Below are positions 26,250 through 34,260 of a stretch of 64,000 nt of DNA, in pieces. Every line of letters starts with the position of its first letter. Within the stretch, counting starts at the first letter, position 1. The stretch is from assembly GCF_907177275.1 (NCBI RefSeq), contig NZ_CAJSLV010000081.1, positions 1 through 64,000 on the forward strand. Direction: 5' to 3'. This DNA is from Actinacidiphila cocklensis (GTDB lineage: Bacteria; Actinomycetota; Actinomycetes; Streptomycetales; Streptomycetaceae). The translations under genes were made by a program, and so were the position numbers. The notes under the pieces are model-generated. The model did not search any database. It was not told where the DNA came from and saw only the letters and a program-made list of their open reading frames with translations.

Positions 26250-26360
26250 GATGTGACATCCGGCCCGCAGCGGGTCCGCGGAAACGGCCGGGCAAACACG
26301 CCCCAGCCGCACATTTAGGCCACCGAAGGAGACGCACATCACATTTCGGCCATCCGATGT
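26250..26360. promoter_or_regulatory. Palindromes and a 30-bp-spaced direct repeat upstream of the ECF41 gene
   Basis: GATGTGACATC (26250-26260) is a perfect palindrome. CACATTTAGGCCA at 26310-26322 recurs as CACATTTCGGCCA at 26340-26352, exactly 30 bases apart, and the arms ACATC (26336-26340) and GATGT (26356-26360) flank the second copy. The layout suggests cooperative binding of a regulator, or sigma-factor autoregulation, between the hemerythrin and sigma genes. The 26089-26424 gap contains no gene. Confidence 0.45.
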
Positions 26361-26424
26361 CACGCTGGAAGGTGCGTGCACCCTCTCAGGGCCAACGGGG
26401 AAACGCACCACAGGAGGCTCCATC

Positions 26425-27408
26425 GTGTCCGACACTCCGACCCGGCAGCTGGCGGCTGCCCCTGACAACCGCGCGACCGCGGTGTTCGTCAGTCACCGGG
26501 AGCTGCTGTTCTCGGTGGCCTACAACATGCTCGGCAGCGTCTCCGACACCGAGGACGTCCTGCAGGAGACCTGGCTGGCCTGGACCCGCCGCAGCGGGAG
26601 GCAGACCGGCGCGGACATCGAGAACCCGCGCGCGTACCTGGTCAGGATCGCGGTCAACCAGGCGCTCGCGCGGCAGGCCAGCATCAGCCGCCGCCGCGAG
26701 ACGTACGTCGGCCCGTGGCTGCCCGAGCCGCTGGCCACCGGGGCGCAGCAGACCGCGGACCAGCCGCAGGCGGCGGAGGCGGCGGACGTCGCCGAGTCGG
26801 CGCTGCGCAGCGAGTCGGTGTCGATGGCGATGCTGGTGGTGCTGGAGACGCTGACGCCGCTGGAGCGGGCGGTGTTCGTGCTGCACGAGGTGTTCGGCTA
26901 CCCGCACACCGAGATCGCCGAGATCCTGGAGCGCAGCCCGTCGGCGATCCGGCAGCTGGCGCACCGGGCGCGCGAGCACGTGCAGGCCCGCAGGCCGCGC
27001 TACCAGGCCGACCGGCGGCTGCAGCGGCAGGTGACCGAGCGGTTCATCGCCGCGGCGCTGGGCGGGGACCTGACGGAGCTGATGAGCCTGCTCGCCCCCG
27101 AGGTGACCCTGTGGACCGACGGCGGCGGCAAGGCGAACGCGGCGCTGCGGCCGGTGTCCGGCCAGGAGAAGGTGGCGAAGCTGATCACCGGCTACGCCGC
27201 CAACCGGCTGCCGGAGTCGGTCGACATCCGCTACCGGCAGGTCAACGGCGACCCGTCGGTGGTGGTGTTCTCCGGCGACTCCCCCACCGCTGTCATGGTC
27301 GTGGACCTGGACGCGGACAGCGACAGGGTCACGGACATCTACCTGGTCACCAACCCGGACAAGCTCTCCGGCGTCTCCCCGCAGGAGGGCGGCCCCGCGG
27401 GGCCCTGA
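26425..27408 (+). CDS. ECF41-type RNA polymerase sigma factor with SnoaL-like C-terminal domain
   Basis: 327 residues. Sigma region 2 is FSVAYNMLGSVSDTEDVLQE, then TWLAW; region 4 is LTPLERAVFVLHEVFGYPHT, then EIAEILERSPSAIRQLAHRA. The extended C-terminus is SnoaL-like and carries the ECF41 hallmark DGGGK (Asp232-Lys236) plus the terminal NPDKL. In ECF41 factors this domain replaces an anti-sigma factor and tunes core binding. GTG 26425 has CAGGAGG upstream. The usual ECF41 neighbours (carboxymuconolactone decarboxylase, oxidoreductase or epimerase) are absent; the nearest genes are hemerythrin and SRPBCC proteins. Confidence 0.92.
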   Translation: MSDTPTRQLAAAPDNRATAVFVSHRELLFSVAYNMLGSVSDTEDVLQETWLAWTRRSGRQTGADIENPRAYLVRIAVNQALARQASISRRRETYVGPWLPEPLATGAQQTADQPQAAEAADVAESALRSESVSMAMLVVLETLTPLERAVFVLHEVFGYPHTEIAEILERSPSAIRQLAHRAREHVQARRPRYQADRRLQRQVTERFIAAALGGDLTELMSLLAPEVTLWTDGGGKANAALRPVSGQEKVAKLITGYAANRLPESVDIRYRQVNGDPSVVVFSGDSPTAVMVVDLDADSDRVTDIYLVTNPDKLSGVSPQEGGPAGP

Positions 27409-27445
27409 CCGGCACGGCGTCCCGCAGACCCCCGGACATGCGGGA

Positions 27446-27478
27446 GCCCCGGCCGGGACGGGGGGACCTGGCCGGGGC
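27446..27478. terminator. Intergenic hairpin between the convergent ECF41 and SRPBCC genes
   Basis: GCCCCGGCC (27446-27454) pairs with GGCCGGGGC (27470-27478) across a 15-base loop. It is placed 38 bases after the sigma-factor stop and before the opposing stop at 27530, so it can terminate both transcripts. Confidence 0.6.
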
Positions 27479-27529
27479 AGTCACGCATGACGGGCTCGGG
27501 GGCGCCGCGTCACGTTGTTAGTTTAACAC

Positions 27530-28087
27530 TCAATGAGCGTAGTCGAATCCACCCGGCGCGGTGCGCAGCGGTGTCGCGGCCGGGGCGCCGGGGTCACCGC
27601 CGGACCCGCCCGAGGCGGGCACCTGCGGGCCGTGCAGCGGGGCGGCTGCGGAGCCGCCGAGGATGTCGCCGAACTTGCGGGCGTCGGCGGGCAGGTCGCG
27701 CCGCCACGCCATCGCGACGACCGGGGCGAGCAGCAGCAGCGCGGCACTCAGGCAGCTGGTCACGGACAGCCGGACCATCGTGCCGTCACCGTGCGGGATC
27801 AGGTCGAAGCCGTACACGGGCACCTGGGTGCCCAGCGGGCTCCACATCCGCTGCCCGCGGAAGACTATGCGTCGGCAGGGCTCGAAGTGGTCGCACACCA
27901 GCCGGTGCGGCCGGCGCCTGCCCGGGTATCGGTAGCCGTACGCGGCGTCGCGGCCGGGCAGCACGTCGTCGGCGTCCACGGAGGTCACCCCGGAGCTCCA
28001 CAGGGCGAGATTGCGGGCGTCGGCGAGAAAGTCGAAGACCTCGGCGTCCGGCCTCGACACGAACACGCTCGTGGACACGCTCGGCAT
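27530..28087 (-). CDS. SRPBCC (polyketide cyclase/START-like) protein
   Basis: 185 residues. The opening STSVFVSRPDAEVFDFLADA, then NLALW, is the typical SRPBCC entry. The strand region GYRYPGRRRPHRLVCDHFEP and VYGFDLIPHGDGTMVRLSVT follows. A hydrophobic helix (LSAALLLLAPVVAMAW) and a Pro/Gly-rich tail of about 40 residues end it. The fold binds hydrophobic ligands; the specific ligand is unknown. ATG 28087 follows GGGAGG. The tail beyond residue about 150 looks disordered. Confidence 0.75.
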   Translation of the reverse strand: MPSVSTSVFVSRPDAEVFDFLADARNLALWSSGVTSVDADDVLPGRDAAYGYRYPGRRRPHRLVCDHFEPCRRIVFRGQRMWSPLGTQVPVYGFDLIPHGDGTMVRLSVTSCLSAALLLLAPVVAMAWRRDLPADARKFGDILGGSAAAPLHGPQVPASGGSGGDPGAPAATPLRTAPGGFDYAH

Positions 28088-28303
28088 CACAAACCTCCCC
28101 GGTAGCGGCGTGGGCGGCGAGCCATGACACGGGCACGGACCTGACCGCGGTGCGCACGCCGGCCGGTGGGACGCTGCCTGTTTCACTCCTCCTGGAAAGC
28201 GTGCCCCGCAAAGGTGCCCATGTCGTGGCAATACACCCATTGGGGTGACCACGCTGCGTGGTCGGGGATGAAACCGCAGGCCGCAGGCCGATAGCCTGAC
28301 CGG

Positions 28304-28768
28304 GTGGACGAGCAGAAATCCCCGACACGATTCGAACGCGGGACCGACGGGCCGAAGGTGATCGTGGCCGGCCTCGACGGCTCCGACTCGTCCTGGCGCG
28401 CCGCCGCCTATGCGGCGGGGCTGGCGCGGCGGCAGAACGCCCTGCTGGCCCTCGTCTACGTGCAGCCGTACCTGCCGGGCGGCGCGGCGATGGGCGTCCC
28501 GGTGTCGGAGGTGGACACCGGGATCGCGGCCCAGCTGGTGGCCGAGATCCGCGCGTCGGTGGAGCGGCTGAGCGGGACCTTCGAGGTGCGGTGGGAGTTC
28601 CACACCTTCCGCGGCGACCCCTTCGGCGGTCTTGCCGCGGCCGCCGACCAGCTGACCGCGGACGCGGTCGTGGTCGGCGCCTCGGAGCGGGCCGGCCACC
28701 GGCTGGTGGGCTCGGTGGCCGTCCGCCTGGTGAAGGCGGGCAAGTGGCCCGTCACCGTCGTGCCGTAG
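28304..28768 (+). CDS. Universal stress protein
   Basis: 154 residues with one Usp domain: VIVAGLDGSDSSWRAAAYAA, LALVYVQPYLPG, FHTFRGDPFGGLAAAADQLT, and the nucleotide-loop region VVVGASERAGHRLVGSVAVR, then VKAGKWPVTVVP. The G-2x-G-9x-G-S/T ATP motif is only partly matched (GASERAGHRLVGSVA), so binding is uncertain. No ribosome site precedes GTG 28304; a TAGCCT -10-like word lies about nine bases upstream, which fits a leaderless transcript. The 3' end overlaps the opposing regulator by 17 bases. Confidence 0.85.
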   Translation: MDEQKSPTRFERGTDGPKVIVAGLDGSDSSWRAAAYAAGLARRQNALLALVYVQPYLPGGAAMGVPVSEVDTGIAAQLVAEIRASVERLSGTFEVRWEFHTFRGDPFGGLAAAADQLTADAVVVGASERAGHRLVGSVAVRLVKAGKWPVTVVP

Positions 28769-29336
28769 CCCCCTGCTGCACCCGGTCGCCCTGCGCGGGG
28801 GCGTACTTGTAGCCGACCCGGCGCACGGTCACGATGCTGCCGCGGTGGTCCGCGCCGAGCTTGCGGCGCAGCCGGGCGATGTGCACGTCCACGGTGCGGC
28901 CGTCGCCGACGTGGCCGTACCCCCACACCGTAGTGACCAGCTGGTCGCGGGAGTGCACCCGGTGCGGGTGCGCCACCAGGTGTGCCAGCAGTTCGAACTC
29001 CAGGTAGGTCAGGTCGAGTTGGCGGTCGTCGACCGCCGCGGTGCGGCGGTCCTCGTCGATCCGCACCCCGCCTGCGGCGAGCGGCTGCTCGGCGACGGCG
29101 GGTGGCTGCGGCGACGGCGCGCCCGGCTCGGCGGGCACCAGCACCAGGTAGCCGACCATCGGGGCGCCGCCGGCGACCGCGGGCAGCACGTGCCCGGGCG
29201 CGGGCAGCCAGGTCGCGCCGGGCGGCAGGAAGTCGGGGGCGGGGGGCACCTCGTCGGGGCGTACCGCACGCAGCCGCTGCCGGTTGCCGGCGGCGGAAGG
29301 GGTGGGCAGGGACGTCAGGGAAGGCAGGTTGGACAT
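28752..29336 (-). CDS. Orphan winged-helix (OmpR/PhoB-type) DNA-binding protein
   Basis: 194 residues. The first 100 are Pro/Ala-rich and poorly conserved. The C-terminal half is a trans_reg_C winged helix: VDDRQLDLTYLEFELLAHLV, HRVHSRDQLVTTVWGYGHVG, DGRTVDVHIARLRRKLGADH, then VTVRRVGYKYAP. No phosphoacceptor receiver domain is present, so it is not a standard response regulator. Streptomyces has several such orphan regulators. ATG 29336 begins MSNLPSLTSL; an in-frame upstream extension to 29408 lacks support. Confidence 0.85.
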   Translation of the reverse strand: MSNLPSLTSLPTPSAAGNRQRLRAVRPDEVPPAPDFLPPGATWLPAPGHVLPAVAGGAPMVGYLVLVPAEPGAPSPQPPAVAEQPLAAGGVRIDEDRRTAAVDDRQLDLTYLEFELLAHLVAHPHRVHSRDQLVTTVWGYGHVGDGRTVDVHIARLRRKLGADHRGSIVTVRRVGYKYAPAQGDRVQQGATARR

Positions 29337-29439
29337 GGGTTCGGCTCTTTCGCGCGAAGGGTCGTGGGACTCCGTTGTGCGCGGGACCGGTTGCCGCCGT
29401 ACGGCCACCCGTTGCCGATGAGGCAGGGCTGCTGGCAGG

Positions 29440-29577
29440 TCAGCGAGGGACGCGGGTCCGCGCGGGGATCGCGCGGCAACACCAGCGGTCGAAGTGGTGC
29501 TCCTGCCGGGACGGCCAGAAGGGCTCGAGGTCGTTTCGACCTGTCCCGGTGTCAGTAGTGCTGGCCATGTCCCCCAT
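29440..29577 (-). CDS. Small hypothetical protein
   Basis: A 45-residue frame from ATG 29577 (or 42 residues from ATG 29568). It contains RNDLEPFWPSRQEHHFDRWC, then CR, a notable aromatic, His and double-Cys segment followed by a basic tail. The composition differs from random antisense frames in this GC-rich DNA, so it may be real, and the His/Cys cluster could bind metal. No family is recognised. It is divergent from the FUSC transporter gene. Confidence 0.4.
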   Translation of the reverse strand: MGDMASTTDTGTGRNDLEPFWPSRQEHHFDRWCCRAIPARTRVPR

Positions 29578-29727
29578 TGAAGCAGACGGCGGCGCGCAGG
29601 TGTGAGGGGGCGGGGCGGCCCGCGGAGTGTGCCCGGTCACCCCGACCCCCTGAAGCGCCCCGTATCAGCTGGTACAGGGCATTTCGCAGCTGCCCGGTGG
29701 ATCTTCCTTCTGCCTATTCTCTGCACC

Positions 29728-31809
29728 ATGACGTGGTTGCGTGCGCTGCGGGAGACCGCCAGGTCCGGCCTGCGGGTGGAACGGACCCGGCTGGAGCCGC
29801 TGGTGGCGCTGCGTGCGGCCTGCGGCGTGGCGATCGTCGTGGGCCTCTCGCTGTGGCTGTGGTCGCCGCCGGTGGCCGCCTCGTCGGCCTTCGGCGCCTT
29901 CGCCGCGGGGATGGCGACCTTCCAGCGCAGCTGGCGGCCGAGGCCGGTGCTCGCGCTCGCCGCGGGCGCGGGGCTGGCGGTGAGCACCTTCCTGGGATAC
30001 CTGGCCGCCTCGCATGTGGCGGTGTTCGTCGTCCTGCTCGCGGTGTGGGCCTTCGCCGCCGGCATGGCGTGGGCGCTCGGCCCGACCACCGGCGTCGTCG
30101 CGTCGCTGACGGTCGCGGTGATGCTGGTGACGGTCACTCTGCCGACGTCGACGCTGAGCGCGTTGCACCACGCCGCCCTCGTCGGGCTCGGCGCGCTGGT
30201 GCAGGCGGCGCTGATCGTGGTCTTCCCGATCCGCCGCTGGGGCGCCCAGCGCGACGCGCTGGCCGACGCGTTCGCCGCCGAGGCGGACTACGCGCGCCGG
30301 CTGCGGCACGACCCGCTGGCGCCCTTCGACCCCGAGCCGCTGATGACCGCCCGCAGCGCGGCCGTGGTGAGCGCCCGGCAGGCCAGGCGGCGGCCGGAGG
30401 AGCTGCACGGCAACCGGGCGCTGGCCGAGCGCATCCGCCCGGTGCTCGCGTCGCTGGCCGACCCGACGGTGGGCGCCGCGGCCGAGGGCCCCGAACGGGA
30501 CCGGGCGCGCGAGGTGCTGGCGGTGGCGGCGACCGTCCTGGACGCGGTGGCCCGGGCGATCAGGAACGGCGGGCCGGTACGGGTCCCCGACCAGGCCGAC
30601 GCGCTGCTGCGGGCCGACGCGCCGGGCACCGAACTGACCGGCGCGGCCCGCAGGTCGGCGACCCGTCTGGTGTCGCTGCTGAGCGCCGCGGTGGAGCGGG
30701 CCGAGGGCTCGGGTCCCTCCGACGCGACCGGCACCGCGCATCTGCTGCGCCCGTCGGTCGGCGAGATGCTGCCGACCGCGGTGCGCACCGTGCGCCGCCA
30801 GGTCCGCTGGGACTCGCCGGTCTTCCGGCACGCGCTGCGGGTCTCAGCGGTGGCCTCGGCCGGTTACCTGCTGGGCACCGCGCTGCCGCTGGGCCACGGC
30901 TACTGGGCGCCGCTGGCCGCCGTCATGGTGATGCGGCCGGACTTCACCCAGACCTACGAGCGCGGGGTCGCGCGCTTCGCCGGGTCGCTGGTGGGCGTCG
31001 CGCTGGCCACCGCGATCGCCCGGGTCGCGCACCCGGGCACGTACACCTTCGCCGCGCTCGCGGTGGTCAGCATCGGGCTGATGTACCTGCTGCTGCGCAT
31101 CGGCTACGTGGTCGCGCAGGCCTGCGTGGGCGCCTACGTGGTCTTCCTGCTGGGCATGGGCGGTACGCAGCTGGAGCAGACGGTGCGCGACCGGGTGCTG
31201 CTGACGCTGCTCGGCGGGCTGCTGGCGATGGCGGCCTACGCGGTCTTCCCCGCCTGGGAGACCCCGCGGCTGCGGGACCGGCTGGCCGACTGGATCGAGG
31301 CGACCGCCGGATACGTGGCCGCGGTGATGGAGGCGCACGCCGATCCGTCGCGGCGCCGGCCCGGTGCCGTACGCCGGGCGCTGCTCGATCTGCGGGCGGC
31401 GGGCGCGGCCTGGGACCAGGCGGTGACCAGGGCCGACGCGGAACCGGTGCGGCACCGCGGCCTGTCGCGCAGCGCGGTGCGGGACGCGGACGCCGCGCTG
31501 TCGGCGGTGGGCCGGGTGGGCCTGGTGATGGAGGCGCACCAGCCGGGCAAGGACAGGGCGCCGGTGCCGGAGGCGGCGCGCTTCGCGGCGGCGCTGCGGG
31601 AGGTCACGGCGACCGCGGCCGACGAGGTCAGGGCGCGCAGGGCGCCGGACTGGCAGGCGCTGCGCGCCGAGCTGGCCGGCTGGCAGTCCGATCCGGCGGG
31701 CGACCGGGTCGTACGCCGTGGCGCGGAGCTGCTGGTGGACACTCTCGACGAGCTGGCCGAGGCGCTCCGCCCCAGGTCGGCGGGGCAGCGACACCCGGCC
31801 GGAGGCTAG
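29728..31809 (+). CDS. FUSC family (aromatic acid exporter-like) membrane protein
   Basis: 693 residues in two membrane halves. The N-terminal half (residues about 25-170) has six hydrophobic segments starting VALRAACGVAIVVGLSLWLW. The second (about 370-520) contains the FUSC core GHGYWAPLAAVMVMRPDFTQ, then TYERGVARFAGSLVGVALAT. Each half is followed by a long soluble helical domain. The family includes efflux proteins for aromatic acids such as YccS/AaeB; substrate unknown. ATG 29728 lacks a ribosome site and has TATTCT about eight bases upstream, which suggests a leaderless message. Confidence 0.87.
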   Translation: MTWLRALRETARSGLRVERTRLEPLVALRAACGVAIVVGLSLWLWSPPVAASSAFGAFAAGMATFQRSWRPRPVLALAAGAGLAVSTFLGYLAASHVAVFVVLLAVWAFAAGMAWALGPTTGVVASLTVAVMLVTVTLPTSTLSALHHAALVGLGALVQAALIVVFPIRRWGAQRDALADAFAAEADYARRLRHDPLAPFDPEPLMTARSAAVVSARQARRRPEELHGNRALAERIRPVLASLADPTVGAAAEGPERDRAREVLAVAATVLDAVARAIRNGGPVRVPDQADALLRADAPGTELTGAARRSATRLVSLLSAAVERAEGSGPSDATGTAHLLRPSVGEMLPTAVRTVRRQVRWDSPVFRHALRVSAVASAGYLLGTALPLGHGYWAPLAAVMVMRPDFTQTYERGVARFAGSLVGVALATAIARVAHPGTYTFAALAVVSIGLMYLLLRIGYVVAQACVGAYVVFLLGMGGTQLEQTVRDRVLLTLLGGLLAMAAYAVFPAWETPRLRDRLADWIEATAGYVAAVMEAHADPSRRRPGAVRRALLDLRAAGAAWDQAVTRADAEPVRHRGLSRSAVRDADAALSAVGRVGLVMEAHQPGKDRAPVPEAARFAAALREVTATAADEVRARRAPDWQALRAELAGWQSDPAGDRVVRRGAELLVDTLDELAEALRPRSAGQRHPAGG

Positions 31810-31879
31810 GGCGTGCCCGGGGGCGGTGTGGCATGCGGGCGGGTCTACGCTGGTGGGCCGGACCAGAAGGAGCCTTCCC

Positions 31880-32032
31880 ATGCACATCGGCACGATCCAC
31901 GACGTGACGAACCTGGCGCTGTCGAACTCGCCGGGCCCAGGGCCGGTGATGCGCACGGTCATCGTCGTCACGGTGGTCGGCGTGGCGCTCATGGCGTGGT
32001 TCCTGCTGCGGGGCTACGGCAACGACAAGTAG
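31880..32032 (+). CDS. Small single-pass membrane protein
   Basis: 50 residues with one membrane helix (TVIVVTVVGVALMAWFLLRG) and a short tail GYGNDK. AAGGAG stands eight bases before ATG 31880, a strong sign of translation. It lies 70 bases after the FUSC gene and ends just before a 10-bp stem terminator. Similar short proteins occur in streptomycetes, but no function is known to me. Confidence 0.65.
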   Translation: MHIGTIHDVTNLALSNSPGPGPVMRTVIVVTVVGVALMAWFLLRGYGNDK

Positions 32033-32038
32033 GCCCGC

Positions 32039-32072
32039 GGCCCGCCGTACCCGCTGAAGGGGACGGCGGGCC
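32039..32072. terminator. Bidirectional terminator hairpin
   Basis: GGCCCGCCGT (32039-32048) pairs perfectly with ACGGCGGGCC (32063-32072) around a 14-base loop. It separates the small membrane protein gene from the convergent acyl-CoA dehydrogenase gene. Confidence 0.75.
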
Positions 32073-32081
32073 CTGAGCCGG

Positions 32082-33311
32082 TCAGCGGATCGGCACCCCG
32101 GACAGCGTCCTGGCGATGACCAGCCGCTGGATCTCGCTGGTGCCCTCGAAGATCGTGTAGATCGCGCTGTCGCGGTGCATCCGCTCGACCGGGTACTCGC
32201 GGGTGTAGCCGTTGCCGCCGAGGATCTGGATGGCCTGGGCGGTGACCTTCTTGGCCGTCTCGCTGGCGAAGAGCTTGGACATCGACCCCTCGGCCGAGGT
32301 GAAGGGCTTGCCCGCGGTCGCCATCCAGGAGGCCCGCCACACCAGCAGCCGGGCCGCGTCGATCTGGGTGCGCATGTCGGCGAGCTGGAAGGCGACGCCC
32401 TGGTTGTCGATGATCGGCCGGCCGAACTGCTCGCGCCCGGTGGCGTATTCGAGGGCGTACTCGTACGCGGCCCGCGCGGTGCCCACCGCCATCGCGCCGA
32501 CCGCGGGCCGGGAGGCCTCGAAGGTGGCCATGGCGGCGTTCTTGCTGCCGCCCGCGCCGCCGGACTTCGCCCGCTCGTGCGCCCTGGCCAGCCGCTCGTC
32601 GAGCTTGTCCTTGCCGCCGAGCAGGCAGTCGCCGGGGACGCGGACGTCCTCCAGGACGACCTCCGCGGTGTGCGAGGCGCGGATGCCGTGCTTCTTGAAC
32701 TTCTGGCCCTGCGAGAGTCCCGGCGTGCCGGGCGGCACGATGAAGGAGGCGTGGCCGCGGGTGCCCAGCTCCGGGTCGACCACCGCGACGACGACGTGGA
32801 CGTTGGCGATGCCGCCGTTGGTGGCCCAGGTCTTGGTGCCGTTGAGCACCCACTCGCCGGTGGCCTCGTCATACACCGCGCGGGTGCGCATGGCGCCCAC
32901 GTCGGAGCCGGCGTCGGGCTCGGAGGAGCAGAACGCGGCGACCTTGACGTCGGCGGCGTCGCCGTACATCTGGGGGACCCAGGTGCCGATCTGCTCCTCG
33001 GTGCCGTTGGCCAGGACGCCGACCGCGGCCAGCCCGGTGCCGACGATGGACAGGGCGATGCCCGCGTCACCCCAGAACAGCTCCTCCATCGTCATCGGGA
33101 TGCCGAGCCCGGTGGGGTCGAAGAACTGCTGGGCGTAGAAGTCCAGCGAGTACAGGCCGATCTTGGCCGCCTCCTGGATGATGGGCCACGGGGTCTCCTC
33201 GCGTTCGTCCCATTCGGCCGCGGCCGGGCGCATCACGTCGGCGGCGAAGCCGTGGATCCAGTCGCGCACGGACCGCTGGTCATCGTTGAGATCGAGCGTG
33301 AAGTCGCCCAT
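32082..33311 (-). CDS. Acyl-CoA dehydrogenase
   Basis: 409 residues, complete: N-terminal helices (LDLNDDQRSVRDWIHGFAAD), FAD-binding strand region (VAAFCSSEPDAGSDVGAMRT, NGTKTWATNGGIANVHVVVA), and C-terminal helices with QILGGNGYTREYPVERMHRD. The catalytic base is Glu389 in IFEGTSEIQRLVIARTL. It oxidises an acyl-CoA thioester at the alpha-beta bond during fatty or branched acid degradation; chain length is not predictable here. ATG 33311 follows GGAGGGG. It is divergent from a TetR gene with a perfect palindrome between, so it is probably repressed by that protein. Confidence 0.92.
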   Translation of the reverse strand: MGDFTLDLNDDQRSVRDWIHGFAADVMRPAAAEWDEREETPWPIIQEAAKIGLYSLDFYAQQFFDPTGLGIPMTMEELFWGDAGIALSIVGTGLAAVGVLANGTEEQIGTWVPQMYGDAADVKVAAFCSSEPDAGSDVGAMRTRAVYDEATGEWVLNGTKTWATNGGIANVHVVVAVVDPELGTRGHASFIVPPGTPGLSQGQKFKKHGIRASHTAEVVLEDVRVPGDCLLGGKDKLDERLARAHERAKSGGAGGSKNAAMATFEASRPAVGAMAVGTARAAYEYALEYATGREQFGRPIIDNQGVAFQLADMRTQIDAARLLVWRASWMATAGKPFTSAEGSMSKLFASETAKKVTAQAIQILGGNGYTREYPVERMHRDSAIYTIFEGTSEIQRLVIARTLSGVPIR

Positions 33312-33337
33312 CGTCCCCTCCACATGCTAGTTACTTG

Positions 33338-33359
33338 CGGTAACAGCAGTCTGTTACCG
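33338..33359. promoter_or_regulatory. TetR-type operator between the dehydrogenase and TetR genes
   Basis: CGGTAACAG (33338-33346) and CTGTTACCG (33351-33359) form a perfect 9-4-9 inverted repeat 27 bases upstream of the dehydrogenase start and 100 bases upstream of the tetR start. Further half-sites (GTTACTTG, GGTAAG) flank it. Position and symmetry fit a TetR dimer site that controls both divergent genes. Confidence 0.75.
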
Positions 33360-33458
33360 TCTGGTAAGCGATGTCAACTCGCCAAACTCCGCGTGAGCGC
33401 CCGTGCCGGGGGTGTTACGTTGCGCAGACCACCGGCAATCGAACAGCGGGGAGGCGCG

Positions 33459-34100
33459 GTGGAGACCGGCCAGCGGGGTGACCAGCGGACGGCCGCACAG
33501 CGGCGGCGTACCGAACTGCTCGAGGCCGCCGAGCGGGTGGTGCTGCGGGACGGGCCGGAGGCGTCGATGAACGCCATCGCGGCCGAGGCCGGCATCACCA
33601 AGCCCATCCTCTACCGCCACTTCGGCGACAAGAGCGGCCTGTACCGCGCACTGGCCAAGCGGCACACCGACGCCCTGCTGGCCACCCTGCGCGCCGCGCT
33701 CGACTCCCCCGGCGACCGCAGGGACCGGGTCGAGGCGACGCTGCACGCGTACCTGTCGGCCATCGAGACCCGGCCGCAGGTCTACCGCTTCCTGATGCAC
33801 CCCGCCGAGGCCCCCTCGGACGAGAAGGGCTTCGACGTCGGAAGGCACTCCGTCCCGCTGCTGCGCCGGATGGGCGAGGACCTCGGCGAGGTGATAGCCG
33901 AACGGCTCGACCTCGGCCCCGACACCCGCCAGGTCGCCAGGGTATGGGGGCACGGCATCGTCGGGATGATGTACGCGGCGGGCGACTGGTGGCTCGGCGA
34001 GCGGCCGCTGTCACGCGATCTGCTGGTGCGTCACCTGGCCGACCTGCTCTGGGGCCGACTCGCCGAGACCGGCGACCGGGCGGGCAGCCGCGGGCTGTGA
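33459..34100 (+). CDS. TetR family transcriptional regulator
   Basis: 213 residues. N-terminal HTH: RRTELLEAAERVVLRDGPEA, then SMNAIAAEAGITKPILYRHF, then GDKSGLYRALA. The C-terminal ligand domain contains YLSAIETRPQVYRFLMHPAE and WGHGIVGMMYAAGDWWLGER, similar to regulators of lipid metabolism. GTG 33459 follows GGGGAGG. It is divergent from the acyl-CoA dehydrogenase; the ligand may be an acyl-CoA (inference from context). Confidence 0.9.
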   Translation: METGQRGDQRTAAQRRRTELLEAAERVVLRDGPEASMNAIAAEAGITKPILYRHFGDKSGLYRALAKRHTDALLATLRAALDSPGDRRDRVEATLHAYLSAIETRPQVYRFLMHPAEAPSDEKGFDVGRHSVPLLRRMGEDLGEVIAERLDLGPDTRQVARVWGHGIVGMMYAAGDWWLGERPLSRDLLVRHLADLLWGRLAETGDRAGSRGL

Positions 34101-34260
34101 CCGCGGGCCGCCTCCGGGCAGCGCATTGCCGGTCCGCGGCGCGAAGTCGATAGGCTGGCCTCGACCGGAACTTGCCGGCCGCCGCAGCGGCCGCCCGGGG
34201 GACGGAAAACCGGCCGCCGCAGGCGGCATCGCGGCCGGAGTCGAGGAGGAAGAACAGACG

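Noticed and set aside
28318-28350. CACGATTCGAACGCGGG resembles a tRNA T-arm
   Set aside because: It lies inside the universal stress protein coding region and no acceptor, D or anticodon stems can be built around it.
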